A stretch of 64,000 nucleotides of DNA from Streptomyces sp. NBC_01775 (GTDB taxonomy: Bacteria > Actinomycetota > Actinomycetes > Streptomycetales > Streptomycetaceae): NCBI RefSeq assembly GCF_035917675.1, contig NZ_CP109104.1, positions 8,990,001 to 9,054,000 on the forward strand. Reading direction: 5' to 3'. Made by a program: the position numbers and the translations under genes. Of this stretch, positions 34,212-43,904 are shown piece after piece. Each line of letters begins with the position of its first letter. The first letter of the stretch is position 1. The notes under the pieces were generated by a model that worked only from the letters and a program-made list of their open reading frames with translations, was not told the DNA's origin and did no database searches.

Positions 34212-34781
34212 ATGGCCCGCTGGCAACCCCACGCACCCGAGCGACTGCTCGTCGCCGCCCTTGAACTGTTCGAGGAACGGGGCTACGAGAACACGACGGT
34301 CATCGAGATCACAGAGCGCGCCGGGCTGACGAAGAGCACCTTCTTCCGGCACTTCCCGGACAAGCGAGAGGTGCTCTTCGGCGGGGGTGCGATGACCGGA
34401 CTGCTCGTCGACGGGATCGACACGGCACCAGCCGGGGCCAGCCCTCTCGAAGCAGTAGCGCATGCCCTGGACGCGATCGGCAGAGAAGCCTTCACCTCCG
34501 ATCGTCGCGAATTCAGCGCCCGGAGGTCGGCAGTGATCGCCGCCAACCCGGAATTGCGTGAACGCGAGGCACTGAAGGAACTCGGCCTCATCGCATCGAT
34601 GATCGACGCACTCAAGCGCCGCGGCGTTCCCGACCTGACCTCACGCGTAGCCGCCGAACTGGGCGCGCTCGCCTGGAAGATCGCCTACGAGCGCTGGAGG
34701 GACACGGCCAACCGCGACGACTTCGCTGAACTCGCGCGGCGGACACTCACCGAAGTGCAAGCGGCCAGCGCCTTGTGCTGA
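34212..34781 (+). CDS. TetR-family transcriptional regulator
   Basis: A 189-residue regulator. The start MARWQPHAPERLLVAALELFEERGYENTTV and the helix-turn-helix ITERAGLTKSTFFRHFPDKREVLF are typical. I chose the ATG at 34212 because relatives begin MARW; upstream in-frame ATGs at 34176 and 34203 would extend into the operator. It should repress the divergent oxidoreductase gene and perhaps itself. Confidence 0.85.
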   Translation: MARWQPHAPERLLVAALELFEERGYENTTVIEITERAGLTKSTFFRHFPDKREVLFGGGAMTGLLVDGIDTAPAGASPLEAVAHALDAIGREAFTSDRREFSARRSAVIAANPELREREALKELGLIASMIDALKRRGVPDLTSRVAAELGALAWKIAYERWRDTANRDDFAELARRTLTEVQAASALC

Positions 34782-34879
34782 CGGCAGGCTCTCGGCACAG
34801 ACCCGCTCCCGCTGCCCGCACCCGCGGAGCCCACAATCAGTCGGAGCGAAGGGGCGCTCCTCGCTGCACCACCGCCCGG

Positions 34880-35170
34880 ATGTGGATGCACCGCCGTCTG
34901 ACGGCCATGGCCAAGCTCGGCCACTACCCGCTCGGCATCCTCAACGACTGCGTCGTCTACCCCTCCCCGGGCCCGTCCCCGCTGGATCTGCTGCCCCTGG
35001 TCGACGGGAAGCCCGCCCGGGGCACCTTCCCTCTCGGCCCGGTTCCCGGCCAGGTCAAGCACGAGGGCACCCGCCCCTTCCTGTGGGCGGCCGAGTTGCT
35101 GGATTCCGGCGGGAACCCGGCCAACTACATCAAGGGCGACGGGAACGACGCCGTCGCGGAAGGGGAGTGA
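34880..35170 (+). pseudogene. tap: C-terminal piece of a Tap-type telomere-associated protein
   Basis: The frame MWMHRRLTAMAKLGHYPLGILNDCVVYPSPG then LPLVDGKPARGTFPLG then VKHEGTRPFLWAAELLD and final IKGDGNDAVAEGE matches the end of Streptomyces telomere-associated protein Tap as I remember it. Tap is normally over 700 residues; here only about the last 95 remain. Tap binds telomeres and recruits the terminal protein. It lies directly before the tpg-like gene, as in intact tap-tpg operons. Confidence 0.7.
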
Positions 35171-35176
35171 GGGCCC

Positions 35177-35736
35177 GTGGCCGACCCGATCACCGAGGCC
35201 TCAACCGGGCCGCCCAGCACGCGGCCACCCAGCCCCTGCCCAAGGGCGCCCCGGTCCGCATGCGGCACCTGGTCGAACACCTGGGCGGCAGTACCCGCGC
35301 CGCCGCCGGCCTGCTCGGCATCGCGCGGCGCACCGTGGAGCGCTACACGAAGGGCGAGATCAAAACCCCCCGCAAACCCGGCCTCGCCGCCCGCCTGGAG
35401 GACGAGCTGCGCGCCCGCTGGCAGCCCGGCCTCCAACGCCGGGCAATCGACCACGCCAAGAACAACGGCTTCACCATCGAGTCCTATGCCAGCTTCGGCT
35501 ACGACGCCCCCGGCGGCACCACCGACGAGGCCCGGATGTGCCTGATCACCCAGCACATCCCGCCCGCCACCGCCCGAGGAATCCTCGACGCCTACCAGAG
35601 CGGCGCCACCGCACAGCAGATGGAGGACAGGCTCTCCGAGGCCCTCACCTACCACTACTTCCGCGACAACGGCCGCCGCGCCCATGGCCTGGACGCCACC
35701 ATCAAAGACATCGACTACATGGACATCGACTTCTGA
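35177..35736 (+). pseudogene. tpg: Telomere terminal protein Tpg, frameshifted after codon 7
   Basis: From the GTG at 35177 the frame reads VADPITE and then loses the family pattern. In the next frame the classic Tpg sequence continues: LNRAAQHAATQPLPKGAPV, LLGIARRTVERYTKGEIKTPRK, LEDELRARWQPGLQRRA, GFTIESYASFGYDAPGGTTDEAR and a C-terminus ending DIDYMDIDF. A single missing base near 35197 explains the break. An in-frame ATG at 35260 could still give a 158-residue protein lacking the first 28 residues. Tpg is covalently attached to the 5' ends of linear Streptomyces DNA. Confidence 0.85.
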
Positions 35737-35995
35737 AAGGGGGCGAGGTGCCCAGCACCGGCCAGCCCGTGAGACTTGGCGCCTCATCAGGTGGCGGCTG
35801 AGCGGAGGACTTGGCGGGGCTGAGCGTGTGAACTGGCGGACAGGGTAGCGGCCGGCTCTCTCACCTGCCGAGTTCCACGGAAAGTGTCCGTGGGAGGGGA
35901 AGTGTCCGTGGGGCAGCCCGGATGTCCTGGTGGCATGAAGGCCTTGATCCCTGCACCAGCTGTCGTGCAGGAGACGGTGTGGCCGGCCGTGAAGC

Positions 35996-36838
35996 TCAGA
36001 TCGTGCGGCGTAGCGAGGTCTCAACGGCGTCGATCAGCGGATCACCTTCGGATCGTGGGTGCCGTGCGAGGCCGAGCTCGACGTCCGGCAGGGCGGGCAG
36101 GGCGTCCGCGGCGTGGCACACCATGGCCGGTTCGAGGTTCGTGGGCATGAGCGCCGCGACGCCGAGTCCGGCCCGTACCGCGGCGAGCACACCGGCCAGG
36201 CTGTTGCTTTCGAAGGCCACCCGCCAGGCCCGGTCTGTGCGTTCCAGGGTTTCCAGCACCGACGTACGCCAGGAGCAGGTGTTCGAGAACAGCACCACCG
36301 GCAGCGGATCGGCAGTCACGTCCACACCCTGGCCGATCGCCCAGACCAGCGGGCGGCGTACCTTCCAGCGCGGCGGTCCGGGAAGGGCCGGCGCCTCGTT
36401 GAGCACGAGTTGGACGCGGCCTGTGTCGTAGGCCTCCCGCATCGCGGCGTTGGACATGCTGAGCACCTCCAGGGTTGCGCCGGGGTGCAGCCGGGCGAGG
36501 TCGGCGAGGGCCTGCGGAAGCTGGGACGCGGCGAGGTCTTCGAGCAGCCCGACGCCGCAGCGGCCGGTGAGCGTGCGCCCGGTTTCGGTGAGTGCCTGTG
36601 CGGAGAGCGAGAGAATGCGTTCGGCGTACGGCAGGAGCTCCTCGCCCGCCCGGGTCAGCGAAACACCCGATGGTGACCGGTAGAGCAGCGGACGGCCGAT
36701 GACCCTCTCGAGCTTGCGCACCTGCTGGCTGAGCGCCGGCTGGGTATGTCCGAGCGTGGTCGCGGCGCGGCTGATGCTGCCCGCCCGCACGATGGCGACG
36801 AAGGACCGCAGCCACGCGGTTTCAAGATCCCTGGCCAT
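35996..36838 (-). CDS. LysR-family transcriptional regulator
   Basis: A 280-residue regulator. The winged helix is at residues 8-68 (LRSFVAIVRAGSISRAATTLGHTQPALSQQVRKLE), followed by a substrate-binding domain (LVLNEAPALPGPP, then AGLGVAALMPTNLEP). The start lies 72 bases from the divergent MFS gene, the usual layout for a LysR regulator controlling its neighbour. Confidence 0.88.
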   Translation of the reverse strand: MARDLETAWLRSFVAIVRAGSISRAATTLGHTQPALSQQVRKLERVIGRPLLYRSPSGVSLTRAGEELLPYAERILSLSAQALTETGRTLTGRCGVGLLEDLAASQLPQALADLARLHPGATLEVLSMSNAAMREAYDTGRVQLVLNEAPALPGPPRWKVRRPLVWAIGQGVDVTADPLPVVLFSNTCSWRTSVLETLERTDRAWRVAFESNSLAGVLAAVRAGLGVAALMPTNLEPAMVCHAADALPALPDVELGLARHPRSEGDPLIDAVETSLRRTI

Positions 36839-36910
36839 AACGATTCATTATGCCGGCCCCAGCAAACGAACCACTACCTATGGCATGGCAGAGGATCTAG
36901 CGTCACGAGA

Positions 36911-38134
36911 GTGACCGGATACCGGCAGATACTCGCCGTGCCAGGAATGGCATCACTGTTGGGCGTCTCCTTTCTCGCCCGTACCGCCATCACGGCTGTC
37001 GTGATGGCACTGACGATGCATGTCGTGCTGGGCCTGAACATGAGCTACGCGGCAGCCGGCGGTGTCGCGGCGGCTTTGACCACCGGGCTGGCGCTGGGCG
37101 GACCGCTGCTTGGCCGCATGATCGACCGGCGGGGTCTGCGTACGGTGCTGCTGGTAACTGCCGTAGTGCAGGCCGTGTTCTGGCTGAGCGTGCCGATCCT
37201 GCCCTACAGGGCCCTCTTGGGCGCCGCCTTCGCGGCGGGTCTGCTGATGGTGCCGGCCCAGCCGGTGACCAGGCAGGCGATCGCCGCGACGACGACGCCG
37301 CAACAGCGCCGGGCCGCGTTCGCGCTGGAATCGGTGCAAGGCGAGCTGTCGTACATGGTGGGCCCGGCGGTCGTGATCCTCTGCGCCGCGAAGGTGTCTC
37401 CCGGTGTGGTGGCGTGGGGGCTCGGCGCCGCGATCGCGGTCGGCGGAACCGGGATCGCCTTGCTCAACCCGCCGCTGCGTGCCGCGGACGAGGCGGATGC
37501 CGGCGCGGCCGGACGGCCCCCGCGACGGGAATGGCTGGGCGTCGGCATGATTGCCGTACTGACCATGGCGTTCGGTACCACGACGCTGCTCAGCGGCGTC
37601 GACCTCGCCATCGTCGCCACGCTCGAAGAAGCAGGCCAGGTGTCCTGGGCCGCTGTGATCGTGGCCGTGCTCGGCGTGACCTCTGTCGCCGGCGGGCTGA
37701 TCTACGGCGGGCTGTCCCGGTCGCTGCCCACATGGCTGCTGCTCGGCTTGCTCGGGCTCGTGACGATCCCCGCAGGGCTTGCCCACGACTGGCCCTGGTT
37801 GTGCGTGGCCGTTGTCGGCACCGGTTTTCTCGCCGCGCCGACCCTTTCCGCGGTGGCCGACGCGGTGAGCCGACGGGCGCCGGCCGGCGTGCGGGGTGAG
37901 GCGACAGGCCTGCAATCCTCGGCGCAGAGCGCGGGATTCGCGCTCGGATCCCCGATCGTCGGGGTGGCGATCGACACCTCCGTGCCGGCGGGCGGCTTCG
38001 CGGCGGCCGGGCTGGCCGGCCTCGCCGCCGCGCTGACTGGATGCCTGCTGTCCCGCCGCTGTCCGTCGCCCCGCCCGCCCACTTCAGCTCGTCGCGAGCC
38101 GGCGAGAAGAACAGACGCAACTCATGCTCAGTGA
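36911..38134 (+). CDS. MFS transporter (exporter type)
   Basis: A 407-residue protein with about 12 membrane segments. ALGGPLLGRMIDRRGLRTVL is the loop 2-3 motif. QAIAATTTPQQRRAAFALESVQGELSYMVGP corresponds to the helix 4-5 region of small-molecule exporters. The GTG at 36911 lacks a strong ribosome site. The last 25 residues are Arg/Pro/Ser-rich and may be read-through into unrelated DNA, since the gene ends at a decayed region. It is probably controlled by the divergent LysR gene. Confidence 0.8.
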   Translation: MTGYRQILAVPGMASLLGVSFLARTAITAVVMALTMHVVLGLNMSYAAAGGVAAALTTGLALGGPLLGRMIDRRGLRTVLLVTAVVQAVFWLSVPILPYRALLGAAFAAGLLMVPAQPVTRQAIAATTTPQQRRAAFALESVQGELSYMVGPAVVILCAAKVSPGVVAWGLGAAIAVGGTGIALLNPPLRAADEADAGAAGRPPRREWLGVGMIAVLTMAFGTTTLLSGVDLAIVATLEEAGQVSWAAVIVAVLGVTSVAGGLIYGGLSRSLPTWLLLGLLGLVTIPAGLAHDWPWLCVAVVGTGFLAAPTLSAVADAVSRRAPAGVRGEATGLQSSAQSAGFALGSPIVGVAIDTSVPAGGFAAAGLAGLAAALTGCLLSRRCPSPRPPTSARREPARRTDATHAQ

Positions 38135-38829
38135 TCAGCCGCTTGAACCGCGTGGCACCGGGCCATGCGGGCGACGGCACCGGTCACCTCCCGGCCCGCA
38201 CCCCCCCTGGACCCGCCGGTCGACGGCCCCGGTCCGGGAACACGCACACCTTCCCCCTGGTTTCCAGGTCCAGATCGATGGCCAGCGCGTCGCGTCAAGA
38301 CGTGACTTCTACGCCGGTACCGGGCCCGTTGTCAGCGGCCCGGACCAGATCCGGCGCCAGGCCGGCCACTCGCACCGACACCACGCCGCCCCACGAACAC
38401 CCGCGTTCGTCTCCCGGCGCGCCACGCATCCTCCAGGAGCAACTCGTAACGCCGGGCACAACGAACCCTTGCACACCCGCGTTACGAGTTACCTCCCACC
38501 ACCTTGCCCAGCAGGGATGAGCGTCCGCACAGCGTGGACAACGCAACCCTCAGCCCGCCATCGACGCAGGTCAGCGAGTTCCGCCGGTGCCCCGCGCCGC
38601 TGTCAACAGCCCGCTGTCAGCGTGGCGTTGGCGACAACTGTCCGCTCGCACCGAACCTTGAGCGAATCCCACCGAAGACCGACGGACTGCACTTCGTCTC
38701 ATCGAAGATCAAGTACGCAGATCAGGGCGTTGCATCCACGACCGCGTGACCGCGGCCGGCACTTCACAGGTACGGGCTGGACGGTGGCCCGGAGCAGCAG
38801 ATCCAAAGAGCAACCCCCGTCGCGACGGT
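38135..38829. other. Intergenic region, nothing recognised
   Basis: About 700 bases with no frame I would call a gene on either strand and no strong hairpin. Short open frames are proline- and arginine-rich shadows. Confidence 0.45.
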
Positions 38830-39681
38830 TCAGCGAAGCAGCGCCGCACGCAGGGAGATGCCGTGCCGCGTACGCAGCCGCCGCAGCTCCCACATCGCCA
38901 CGGCAGTGACGGTCAGCGGGGCTCCCAGGAGGAAGGCCACCCGCACCCCGAACGGCACACCGTCGTAGGCACCCCGGAACACGTCGAAGAGAGCGACCTC
39001 CCAAACGAGCAGCGTTGCGAGCAGCGGTGGAACCGTCTCGTGGAGGTCTGCTGTCCGGAAGACGTGCACGAGTGACTGCGCGATGCCGTAGAGACCAAAG
39101 GGGGCGAGCCACAACCCGAAGGCGCCCAGGGCGAACAGCAGCACCACCCGCCCTGGCGACGCCGTCCAGTTCGTGTCCTCGCGCACGTACCCCAGCCCCG
39201 TCATCAGTCTTGGCACGGCGAGCGTGACGACCAACGCGAGCAGCGCCCCGGCGGGCTTACCCGCGCGGCGCAGGAACAGGCGCCGGTTGGGTGGGCGGGC
39301 CGCCGCGATGAAGGCGGCGACGGCAACCGGGAACGTCACCCCCAGCACAATAAGGGTGGTACGGATCTGGCCGAAGCGGTCGTCCAACACGGAGTCGGCG
39401 TCCGACGCCAGCCCGTAGGACAACAGCATCCACGTGACGGCGACCAGGCCGACGACCGTCCGCAAAACCTGCACCTTCTTCACCACGGGGTCGTTCACGC
39501 GGCCCGGCCGGGACGGCGTGAACACCGCACGCCCCACAGCGATCGGATTGAAGAGACGTCCGAAGGTCAGCCGACGCGCCGGACCGGGCGGCCACGGGCC
39601 CGCTGGCGGCACGGGTGGCGAACCCGGTCCCGGCGATCGTCCTCCTCCGTATGGATTCCACGGCGCTCCGCCCCCGCTCAT
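38830..39681 (-). CDS. Hypothetical multi-pass membrane protein
   Basis: A 283-residue protein. The first 35 residues are Gly/Pro-rich (GAPWNPYGGGRSPGPGSPPVPP), then RLTFGRLFNPIAVGRAVFTPSRPG precedes six or so hydrophobic segments (VLRTVVGLVAVTWMLLSYGL; LIVLGVTFPVAVAAFIAAA; GALLALVVTLAVPRLMTGLG; VVLLFALGAFGLWLAPFGLYG). It resembles conserved Streptomyces membrane proteins with no assigned role. Confidence 0.75.
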   Translation of the reverse strand: MSGGGAPWNPYGGGRSPGPGSPPVPPAGPWPPGPARRLTFGRLFNPIAVGRAVFTPSRPGRVNDPVVKKVQVLRTVVGLVAVTWMLLSYGLASDADSVLDDRFGQIRTTLIVLGVTFPVAVAAFIAAARPPNRRLFLRRAGKPAGALLALVVTLAVPRLMTGLGYVREDTNWTASPGRVVLLFALGAFGLWLAPFGLYGIAQSLVHVFRTADLHETVPPLLATLLVWEVALFDVFRGAYDGVPFGVRVAFLLGAPLTVTAVAMWELRRLRTRHGISLRAALLR

Positions 39682-39769
39682 CCCGGCATCCTTCCTGTCG
39701 TCGTTTCAAGAGGTCACGAAAAGAATCGCAGACGCCTAGTTCCCACTGCAGTTGCGCTGCAGTTATATA

Positions 39770-39860
39770 CCGACCGCCACCACGCCACCAGCGCGAGCAG
39801 CTCGAAGTCGAGCCGGCTCTGCTCCCCCGGCGCACCCCCGGCCGGGGCGCTGTGCAGCAG
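39770..39860 (-). pseudogene. Short scrap of an ATP-dependent DNA ligase gene
   Basis: The frame reads GEQSRLDFELLA, which matches part of the ligase remnant at 48034-48494. The underlying 35 bases beginning GCGAGCAGCTCGAAGTCGAG are identical at the two places. Nothing else of the gene remains here. Confidence 0.5.
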
Positions 39861-40076
39861 CCCGGCCCGGCGCGGACACATGACGAAACGCCCCGCCCCC
39901 CCAGAGCGAAGAGGGAAGGGCGGGGCTCGGGCTTCGCCGCTCGCGGCCGGGAACCGCGTCCCCACGGCGCGGACGAGAGATCCGTTCCCCTTTCCGGGGC
40001 GCCGGGCCCCATGATCACCCGGCGATCTCGGTACTCACCCTCGTAGCCGGGCGCTGGGACGCGTGCTGCTGGAGCG

Positions 40077-40290
40077 CAGCCCGCTCCCCTCTGATCGATC
40101 GCGAGCTTCCAGCGGGTCTTGGCGGCGACCCAGCCGGACAGGTACGTGCACGACGCGCCGGGGGAAGGCACCCACCACTCGCTGGGGTCCTTGTCGGCGT
40201 TCTGCCTGTGGTACTTCGCCGTCACCGCGACCAGCGACCGATCCGAGCCAAGGTCGTTGGCATAAGCCTCGCGTCGCTTCGCATCCCAGC
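40077..40290 (-). pseudogene. C-terminal scrap of an HNH-type nuclease (GmrSD C-domain-like)
   Basis: The reverse strand reads WDAKRREAYANDLGSDRSLVAV then DPSEWWVPSPGASCTYLSGW and VAAKTRWKLAIDQ. This is the end of the secreted HNH/DUF1524 family (R-x-x-x-A-N-D-L then W-x-P). The HNH core and signal peptide are gone. Confidence 0.65.
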
Positions 40291-40477
40291 TCGAAGCCCC
40301 AACTGGCGGGGAGCGTCATTCGTTCCGTGTTGTATCCCCCCTGACAAGGGCTTCCAGGTGTTGCCCGGACGAGGGGCGTCGAGCGCTCCTTGAGCTGAAT
40401 CATGGACGTCCACCGCGGCTCGCGACTACGAGGCCCTGCCCGCTGGGCGTGGGCTTCCCAAGGGGTGGCACGGACAG

Positions 40478-41599
40478 TCAGCGGAACAGGCGGAAGAACC
40501 CGCGCACCTGCTTGACCAGCGACTCCGGCTGCTCCAACGCGGCGAAGTGGCCGCCGTGCGGCAGTTCCTCGAACCAGCGCAGGTCGGTGAACCGCAGCTC
40601 GGCCTCCCGCCTCGACGGGCGGGTTATGTCGCGCGGGTAGACCGACAGCCCGGATGGCGCGGTCACCTTGTCCCGGAAGTTGGCGAAGCTCTCCCAGTAC
40701 AGGCGCGCCGACGACGTGGCCGACGCGGTGAACCAATAGACCGAGATCTCGTCGAGGATCGTCTGCCGCGACAACGCGTCCTCGGGATGGCCGTCGTTGT
40801 CCGTCCACGCCCAGAACTTCTCGGCGATCCAGGCGGCCTGCCCCGCCGGGGAGTCGGTGAGGCCGTAGCCGAGCGTCTGCGGCCGGGTCGCCTGGATCGC
40901 CGAGTACCCCCGGCCGGTGCGCTGCATCTCCTTCTCGGCCTTGAGATTCGCCAGCTCCGCGGGCGTCGGGTCGTTGAACGTGCCCGCCGCCACGGATCCC
41001 AGGTTCAGGTGGACGCCGGTGACCCGCTCGGGCGCCACCTCGCCCAGCAGCGCGGACACCGCCGAACCCCAGTCACCGCCCTGCGCGCCGTACCGTTCGT
41101 AACCCAGCGAGACCATCAATGTGTCCCAGGCGCGCGCGGTGCGAGTGATGCCCCACCCGGTCGTCGACGGTTTGTCGCTCCAGCCGTACCCGGGCAATGA
41201 CGGCGCGACCACGTGGAACGCGTCCGCCGGGTCACCGCCGTGCGCGCGCGGGTCGGTCAGCGGGCCGAGGACCTCCAGGAATTCGAGCACCGAACCCGGC
41301 CACCCGTGCGTGAGCACGAGCGGGAACGCGTCCGGCTCCGGCGAGCGGACGTGCAGGAAGTGGATGCCCAGCCCGTCGATGGTCTCGCGGTACTGCGGGA
41401 AGACGTTCAGCCGCTCGGCGAACCCGAAGTCGTAGTCCTCGGCCCAGCTGCGGCAAAGCTCCTGCGTATACGCCAGCGGCAGCCCCTGTGACCAGTCGTC
41501 CACCGGCTCGCGCTCGGGCCACCGTGTCCGTCGCAATCGTTCACGCAGGTCCGCGATCTCGGCTTCGGTGACGCTGACCTCGAACGGCTCGGCGGACAT
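40478..41599 (-). CDS. Epoxide hydrolase family alpha/beta hydrolase
   Basis: A 373-residue protein with the N-terminal EHN domain (FEVSVTEAEIADLRERLRRTRWPE). HGWPGS is the oxyanion loop, the nucleophile Asp is in GAQGGDWGSAVS, and the general-base His is in PHGGHFAALEQPE. The lid Tyr region is around TLGYGLTDSPAGQAAWIAEKFWAW. The length and motifs match microsomal-type epoxide hydrolases. It lies next to an MFS exporter and a CGNR regulator, which suggests a detoxification or natural-product module. Confidence 0.9.
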   Translation of the reverse strand: MSAEPFEVSVTEAEIADLRERLRRTRWPEREPVDDWSQGLPLAYTQELCRSWAEDYDFGFAERLNVFPQYRETIDGLGIHFLHVRSPEPDAFPLVLTHGWPGSVLEFLEVLGPLTDPRAHGGDPADAFHVVAPSLPGYGWSDKPSTTGWGITRTARAWDTLMVSLGYERYGAQGGDWGSAVSALLGEVAPERVTGVHLNLGSVAAGTFNDPTPAELANLKAEKEMQRTGRGYSAIQATRPQTLGYGLTDSPAGQAAWIAEKFWAWTDNDGHPEDALSRQTILDEISVYWFTASATSSARLYWESFANFRDKVTAPSGLSVYPRDITRPSRREAELRFTDLRWFEELPHGGHFAALEQPESLVKQVRGFFRLFR

Positions 41600-41663
41600 G
41601 GCAAGGCTCCTTACGGGTCGAGTTGCTGGTCAAGGCGTTGTCGGATCAGACGCAGGCGGACCG

Positions 41664-43109
41664 TCAGCGCGGGCTCCCACGCGTGGCGTCGGGTTCGGGG
41701 CGGCGGTCGGCGGTTGGGCGCCGGGTCAGGCTGAGGACGAGTCCGGCCAGGGGGAGTGCCGCGAGCACAGCGAGGGCCATTGGCGCGGGCACGATGCCGG
41801 ACAGACCTGCGACAGCGGCCGGACCGATCCCGCCGCCCAGGGCGTTCATGAAGTTGAGCAGGGCCTGTGCGGTGTTGCGGTCGTCCGCGGCGACCAGGTC
41901 CGGCGCGAGGCTCACCACTACGGCTTGGGCGCCGGCGAACCCGCACACGGTCAACGCCGTGCCGATGACGATCGGGATCGGCCCGGTGGAGATCGCGACC
42001 ACGAGCACGCCGATGACGGCGAGTGCCGCGAGCCCGGCCGACATCTGCCAGCCGGTGAACCGGTCGGTCAAGGTGCCGACCAGCCGCCCGGCCAGCACCG
42101 AGCAGGCGGCGGCCGGGGCCAAGAGCACGCCGGCTTCCAGGGGGCCACCGCCCGTGGCCTGCTCGATCAGGGACGGGGCGCGGAACAGCACCCCGTAGTA
42201 GCCGGCGAAGACGGTCCCGCCGATGAGCCCGGCCGCCAGGAAGCCGCGGGATGCGATCACCCGCCGAGGCACGAACCCGTCGGGCGTGCTTCGCACGCGC
42301 CACCACAGTCCCACGGCGGCGAGCGTCCCGGCGGCGGCCACGACGAGCGTGACCGGAGCGGGCAGGCCGACCGAGTGTGCCTGCAACAACGTGATCAAGG
42401 AGCCGGCGAGTACCGACAGCACGGTCGCGCCGACGATGTCGAGTCGCCCGGTCGAGCCGTTTCGCTCGCCGCTACCGCTCCGCGCCAGCGCGCGCCTGCT
42501 CGGCAACGCGGCCAGCAGGAGGGGCAGCGCGAGGACCGGGACCGCCAGCACGGCACGCCACCCGAGCCATGCGGTCACCGCCCCGCCCAACAGCGTCCCG
42601 CACCCCGACGCCGTCGCGCTGGCGGCCGCGATGATTCCCAGGGCGCGGATCCGTTGCCGCCCGGGAAGAGCCGTGGCCGCGGCAAAGACGGCGATCACGG
42701 TCGCGCCCGCCCCGGCACCGCCGATCAGTCGGCCGACGATCACGACGGACAGTGTCGGCCCGGCCCCGGCGAGCGCGGAGCCCGCGGCGAGCGCCACGAC
42801 CCCGGTGACGAGGACCTGGAAGGGGCTCCAGCGGACCAGCAGCCGGCCCGCGACCGGCATCGCGAGCGCGGAGGTCAGCGACCACGCGGCGAGAATCCAC
42901 GCGGTGGCCCCGAACGGCACCGCGAGTGCGCGGCCGATGGCCGGCAGGGCCACCGACGGCGCCCCCAGTGCCACGTACATCGGCAGCACCAGCATCCCCA
43001 AAGTCAGCCCCAGCCGACGCCCGTCCGGGGCGTTCGTTCGCTCCGGTGCCGGGGTCCCTGCAGACGGGATGGCCTGCGGCGTCGTCCCCTGTCGAGTACG
43101 TTGTGACAT
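41664..43109 (-). CDS. DHA2-type MFS transporter
   Basis: A 481-residue protein with about 14 membrane segments. LPMYVALGAPSVALPAIGRAL is helix 1, VAGRLLVRWSPFQVLVTG the loop 2-3 region and VIVGRLIGGAGAGATVIAVFAAA helix 4. The canonical D-x-T of helix 1 is absent, so specificity may differ. It starts at an ATG at 43109, divergent from the CGNR regulator, with a GTAACGTTAC palindrome between. It ends 64 bases before the epoxide hydrolase start, so the two are probably co-transcribed. Confidence 0.85.
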   Translation of the reverse strand: MSQRTRQGTTPQAIPSAGTPAPERTNAPDGRRLGLTLGMLVLPMYVALGAPSVALPAIGRALAVPFGATAWILAAWSLTSALAMPVAGRLLVRWSPFQVLVTGVVALAAGSALAGAGPTLSVVIVGRLIGGAGAGATVIAVFAAATALPGRQRIRALGIIAAASATASGCGTLLGGAVTAWLGWRAVLAVPVLALPLLLAALPSRRALARSGSGERNGSTGRLDIVGATVLSVLAGSLITLLQAHSVGLPAPVTLVVAAAGTLAAVGLWWRVRSTPDGFVPRRVIASRGFLAAGLIGGTVFAGYYGVLFRAPSLIEQATGGGPLEAGVLLAPAAACSVLAGRLVGTLTDRFTGWQMSAGLAALAVIGVLVVAISTGPIPIVIGTALTVCGFAGAQAVVVSLAPDLVAADDRNTAQALLNFMNALGGGIGPAAVAGLSGIVPAPMALAVLAALPLAGLVLSLTRRPTADRRPEPDATRGSPR

Positions 43110-43127
43110 GTTAAAGCTCCTTTGAGT

Positions 43128-43137
43128 GTAACGTTAC
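43128..43137. promoter_or_regulatory. Palindrome between MFS and CGNR genes
   Basis: GTAACGTTAC is a perfect 10-base palindrome in the 51-base divergent region. A likely operator for the CGNR-type protein. Confidence 0.55.
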
Positions 43138-43160
43138 GGAGCAGTGAGGAGACACGTCAA

Positions 43161-43745
43161 ATGCAGAATGCGTGTTACAGTCCAGGGGTGGTCCAGACGG
43201 CCGTCGACCTGGCCAACACCCTGATGCCGATCAAGGAAGAGGACGCGCTCGAGACCGTGGAGCAGCTCCGGGACTTCCTCGACGACCATCCCGCAGCGGC
43301 GCCTCCGAGTCCGGCCGCGAACCAAGGGACCGGTCCACGGCATCTCACCCGCGCCGACCTGGCGGAAGTCCGCGCGCTGCGCGAGACGGTGCGTGAGGTG
43401 CTCGAACGGGCGAACACGGACGTGGTCGAAGCCACGGCTCTGATCAACGACGGTCTGCGCCGCAGCCGCGCCACCCCGGTACTGCGCCACGAGGACGGCC
43501 GCTGGTGGACCGAGGTGGTGTCCGACACCGACCGCTGGCCGGCGCACCTCGCCGCGACCACGCTCAGCGCACTGGCCTCCGTGATCGCCACGCTCGGTCC
43601 CGCTCGTCTCGGCGTATGTGCCGGGTCGGCCTGCCGGGCCACCTTCGTGGACCTCTCGCGCAACGGCTCGAAGCAGTACTGCACCCGAACCTGCGCACAC
43701 CGGGCCAGCGTCGCGGCCTACCGGAGCCGGCGCAGCCCGCGTTAA
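43161..43745 (+). CDS. CGNR zinc-finger (ABATE-domain) regulator
   Basis: A 194-residue protein. The start VVQTAVDLANTLMPIKEED is the ABATE domain. The C-terminus LGVCAGSACRATFVDLSRNGSKQYCTRTCAHRASVAAYRSRR is the zinc finger, with the family CGNR motif replaced by CTRTCAHR. The ATG at 43161 has GAGGAG about eight bases upstream; an earlier GTG is less likely. These proteins regulate adjacent exporter or stress genes. Confidence 0.82.
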   Translation: MQNACYSPGVVQTAVDLANTLMPIKEEDALETVEQLRDFLDDHPAAAPPSPAANQGTGPRHLTRADLAEVRALRETVREVLERANTDVVEATALINDGLRRSRATPVLRHEDGRWWTEVVSDTDRWPAHLAATTLSALASVIATLGPARLGVCAGSACRATFVDLSRNGSKQYCTRTCAHRASVAAYRSRRSPR

Positions 43746-43904
43746 TACTCCAGTCCGAGAACGGGGTTGACATGCCGCGTAGGCGCGGGCGGCGGTGCCG
43801 TGGTGGTACGCCGTGACGGCGCTGGTGAGCCACTCGCGGGGCGGTATTCAGCCGCTCACACGGGGCCGAGCGGCCAGTGCGCGCAGACCGGGGCATGTGC
43901 GGTG

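Noticed and set aside
38135..38829. Short open frames in the gap after the MFS gene
   Set aside because: All are Pro/Arg/Ser-rich with no ribosome site or recognisable motif.
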